From Thermoplasmata archaeon (GTDB lineage: Archaea > Thermoplasmatota > Thermoplasmata > Thermoplasmatales > Thermoplasmataceae): a DNA stretch of 16,633 nt. The translations under genes and the position numbers were made by a program. The notes beneath the pieces are model-generated. The model was not told where the DNA came from and ran no database searches. It saw only the letters and a program-made list of their open reading frames with translations. Below are positions 14,820 through 16,633 of the stretch, in pieces. The first letter of the stretch is position 1, and each line of letters begins with the position of its first letter. The stretch lies in NCBI GenBank assembly GCA_021797295.1, contig JAKAAA010000012.1, positions 1-16,633 of the forward strand. Direction: 5' to 3'.

Positions 14820-15190
14820 TCCTCACTGATTTCCACATGATCTATGTTTTTTGTGTAGAATGATACATAATCCTTCAGTACTGTGAACTCAGGTGAAGGA
14901 TCTGAGTACTGCCATATGGCATCTTTTACTATTCTATCATTCAGCTTCATGGAATAATAAGATGCCTTTCCTTTATAGGGGCAAACTGTTCTCGTTCCGG
15001 ATCTTATAACTTCAGCTTTAACATCCTTCAATGGAATATAGTATACTTTTTCATAACCATCCTCTTTCAATTCCAGGGCATGTGTCGATTCTGCTAAAGT
15101 ATTTCCATCCAACGTTATTTTTATCCTGCCCTTTAATGGTGATACCGTTATGTGATGTCCGTTCTTTTCATAATCTATCTTATGTACCAT
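14816..15190 (-). CDS. DUF427 domain protein
   Basis: A 124-residue soluble protein with a full DUF427 domain: ITLDGNTLAESTHALEL, YYIPLKDVKAEVI, the signature VCPYKGKASYYSMKLND (69-85), AIWQYSDPSPEF and VSFYTKNIDHVEI. The biochemical function of the family is unknown. Its TGA stop (14816-14818) falls within the GTCAC that ends the IS605-type relic, so the present C-terminus (last few residues after about DHVEI) may have been set by that insertion. The domain itself is complete, so the gene is probably still functional. TATA candidates at 15211-15220 (leaderless) and 15225-15236 precede the ATG at 15190. Confidence 0.82.
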   Translation of the reverse strand: MVHKIDYEKNGHHITVSPLKGRIKITLDGNTLAESTHALELKEDGYEKVYYIPLKDVKAEVIRSGTRTVCPYKGKASYYSMKLNDRIVKDAIWQYSDPSPEFTVLKDYVSFYTKNIDHVEISEE

Positions 15191-15256
15191 AATAACATGA
15201 TCGTCCTAATATTAAATAAATTTTGATTTTATATACTTTAAAATAATATAACTATT

Positions 15257-16633
15257 TCAATCAAGAGAAGTTTCAGCAATCTCTTCTATGGTTGTTGAGC
15301 CGGCTTTCCTGACAGTTTCTGGATTCTTTATCCATGTATATAATGTAATTAGAAACACTGCTGCAATAATAACTATTCCCATCACCGATGCCGCATTGTA
15401 CGGGTACACGGGTAGCGGGAAAAAATTTGATGCAAGAACTGCCATTAACGCACCTATTGACACAAGAGGTATTACAAGATATCCGAGAAGTGCACCTGCT
15501 TTCATTTTGCCTTCCCGGAATGTTGATATTACCAGGCTTCCAGATGATATGGACCTTATAAGGAATGAGAAGAATGCATCAGCAAAAAGAAGTACGTAAC
15601 CACCATCTATTGGTCCGAAAATAAGTCCAAAAGTTATGCTTAGAAATAATGAAATTCCAAGGATCAGGAATGTTGTATTTCTAGGGGTTCCATTTCTATC
15701 TGTCCTGGAAAATGCCTTAGGGAATATTATGTTGTCTCTTGAGAATGCGTAGAATATTCTGGTCATGGAGGTACCCATGGATATATTGTTTCCCATGAAG
15801 CTGTTAACCGTGAAGACAAATAGAAGTATGAACATCACCGGGCTTATTTCCCTGAATAATACAAGGCCGTTATCCACAGAATCACCGAATGAGATCATCC
15901 TGGATGGCCCCCATGCAACCGTCATGGCATATGCCAGGAATACTATTGTTATTCCTATGATCATTGAGGAAATTAAAAGTGACTTTGGAACAGTTTTCTT
16001 AGGTATATGGGTTTCCTCTGAAATAGCGGTAAGAGCAATAGAAAGCCCTATAAAGGTTACAACAGAAAGTGTCAGGGAATGCAAAAATCCCGCAATTCCA
16101 CCACTGGCTATAAATGGTGAAAACACACTTAGTGTATTACTTTTTCCGGCAAGGATAACCAGTCCTATACCTCCGGCAATGAGAATTGCAAATTCTGCTA
16201 TTCCGGTTATTATCTGGTACGTAGTTGAAAATCTTATTCCTCTGTAAAGTATGTAGAATGTTATAACATTCAGAGCAATCACTATGGGAATCCAGTATCC
16301 TCCTGTAATTATCCCGCTGTCAAATATATCAAAAAAACCTGCAAGTCCCAGCATTCCGAATCCGGCGTAGGCAAACATTGTTCCGAAGAACAGGTTCCAG
16401 CCCTCAAATGTTGCCATGAACCCTCCTATACTCTTTCCCACATAGGTGAAATCACTGCCCGCAGATACGTATTTTTTCGAGAACCTGTAAGATGTATTAA
16501 GTATTGCAAGGTATATAAGGAATCCAATGAGAATTGAAAGGGGGGTAGCTCCGAGCGCAACTAGGGCAATTCCACCCAGGAGGTAAGCAATGTCTGCAGC
16601 CGGGGCTGTCATTCCCCAGCCCTGCCATATCAA
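15257..16633 (-). CDS. APC-superfamily amino acid permease, 5' partial
   Basis: Integral membrane transporter of the amino acid-polyamine-organocation superfamily. 458 codons are visible with about twelve hydrophobic segments; the frame runs off the window edge, so the N-terminal first helix is partly missing. The TTG at the very edge has no support as a start. Seen: APAADIAYLLGGIALVALGATPLSILIGF in the first helices, a GKSIGGFMATFEGWNLFFG stretch, the SIALTAISEETHIPKKTVPKSLL block after helix 6 (the conserved SEET..P...P loop of APC permeases), and STSMTRIFYAFSRDNIIFPKAF with RNGTPRNT. The substrate cannot be told. The gene ends in a polar tail (TIEEIAETSLD), 66 bases before the DUF427 gene on the same strand. 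Confidence 0.87.
   Translation of the reverse strand: MIWQGWGMTAPAADIAYLLGGIALVALGATPLSILIGFLIYLAILNTSYRFSKKYVSAGSDFTYVGKSIGGFMATFEGWNLFFGTMFAYAGFGMLGLAGFFDIFDSGIITGGYWIPIVIALNVITFYILYRGIRFSTTYQIITGIAEFAILIAGGIGLVILAGKSNTLSVFSPFIASGGIAGFLHSLTLSVVTFIGLSIALTAISEETHIPKKTVPKSLLISSMIIGITIVFLAYAMTVAWGPSRMISFGDSVDNGLVLFREISPVMFILLFVFTVNSFMGNNISMGTSMTRIFYAFSRDNIIFPKAFSRTDRNGTPRNTTFLILGISLFLSITFGLIFGPIDGGYVLLFADAFFSFLIRSISSGSLVISTFREGKMKAGALLGYLVIPLVSIGALMAVLASNFFPLPVYPYNAASVMGIVIIAAVFLITLYTWIKNPETVRKAGSTTIEEIAETSLD

Noticed and set aside
14809..14824. GAGG...CCTC inverted repeat spanning the relic end and the DUF427 3' end
   Set aside because: Only four base pairs, likely chance; the larger hairpin at 14790-14809 explains the structure here.
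15261..15268. TCAAGAGAAG near the permease stop resembles ACAAGAGAAG beside the IS605-type relic
   Set aside because: The match is about nine bases, one copy is coding sequence, and no hairpin or AGGATGTCAC follows, so it is not read as the element's other end.
15765..16247. A 160-codon plus-strand open frame inside the permease gene
   Set aside because: It is antisense to a clear transmembrane permease and has no family features; long antisense frames are common opposite such genes.
1..16633. Possible defence, CRISPR or integrated-element cassette
   Set aside because: No direct-repeat array, integrase, toxin-antitoxin pair, nuclease or helicase gene is present; gene content is core archaeal apart from the short IS605-type relic.

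Overview
The window looks like a piece of a Thermoplasmatales (Euryarchaeota) chromosome, closest in character to the Ferroplasma/Acidiplasma/Picrophilus group. The evidence is archaeal-type informational genes (Csl4 exosome subunit, Sm-like protein, L10e, aIF5A, deoxyhypusine synthase, archaeosine synthase, archaeal TrpRS), AT-rich intergenic DNA with TTTATATA-like TATA boxes about 26 bases before many start codons (leaderless mRNAs), and a 5S rRNA gene standing alone, as known for unlinked rRNA genes in Thermoplasma. The genus cannot be fixed from the sequence alone.

Layout. 1-2264: the 3' part of mtnA (methylthioribose-1-phosphate isomerase) converges on and overlaps trpS. 2328-2447: an orphan 5S rRNA gene on the minus strand. 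2560-3888: an MFS transporter. 3946-4884: deoxyhypusine synthase on the minus strand, followed by a divergent DUF5680 gene. 5532-5604: tRNA-His(GUG), minus strand. 5646-6537: a two-gene minus-strand unit of an unrecognised 100-residue protein and a METTL5-like RNA methyltransferase. 6726-7619: heme O synthase ctaB. 7743-8688: a plus-strand operon of csl4, a 52-residue coiled-coil-like protein and lsm. 8825-10399: arcS. 10455-11705: an MTA/SAH-deaminase-like amidohydrolase. 11725-12588: a DUF6159-type membrane protein. 12666-13918: aIF5A with an agmatinase overlapped by one base. 14175-14705: ribosomal protein L10e, minus strand. 14784-14819: a short IS200/IS605-type right-end relic. 14816-15190: a DUF427 protein whose stop codon lies in that relic. 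15257-16633: an APC-family permease, cut by the window edge.

Two functional threads run through the region. One is polyamine/deoxyhypusine metabolism and its by-product: agmatinase, deoxyhypusine synthase and the substrate aIF5A, plus a probable methylthioadenosine deaminase and MtnA, which could recycle the methylthioadenosine released by aminopropyl transfer. The other is RNA processing and modification: Csl4, Lsm, ArcS, the METTL5-like enzyme, TrpRS, tRNA-His, 5S rRNA and L10e. Most of the region is ordinary archaeal housekeeping sequence. The points most worth a second look are the IS605-type relic fused to the DUF427 gene, the unannotatably short gene between csl4 and lsm, the unrecognised gene coupled to the METTL5-like enzyme, and the coupling of aIF5A to the agmatinase. 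I found no CRISPR array, no intact mobile element and no recognisable defence system.
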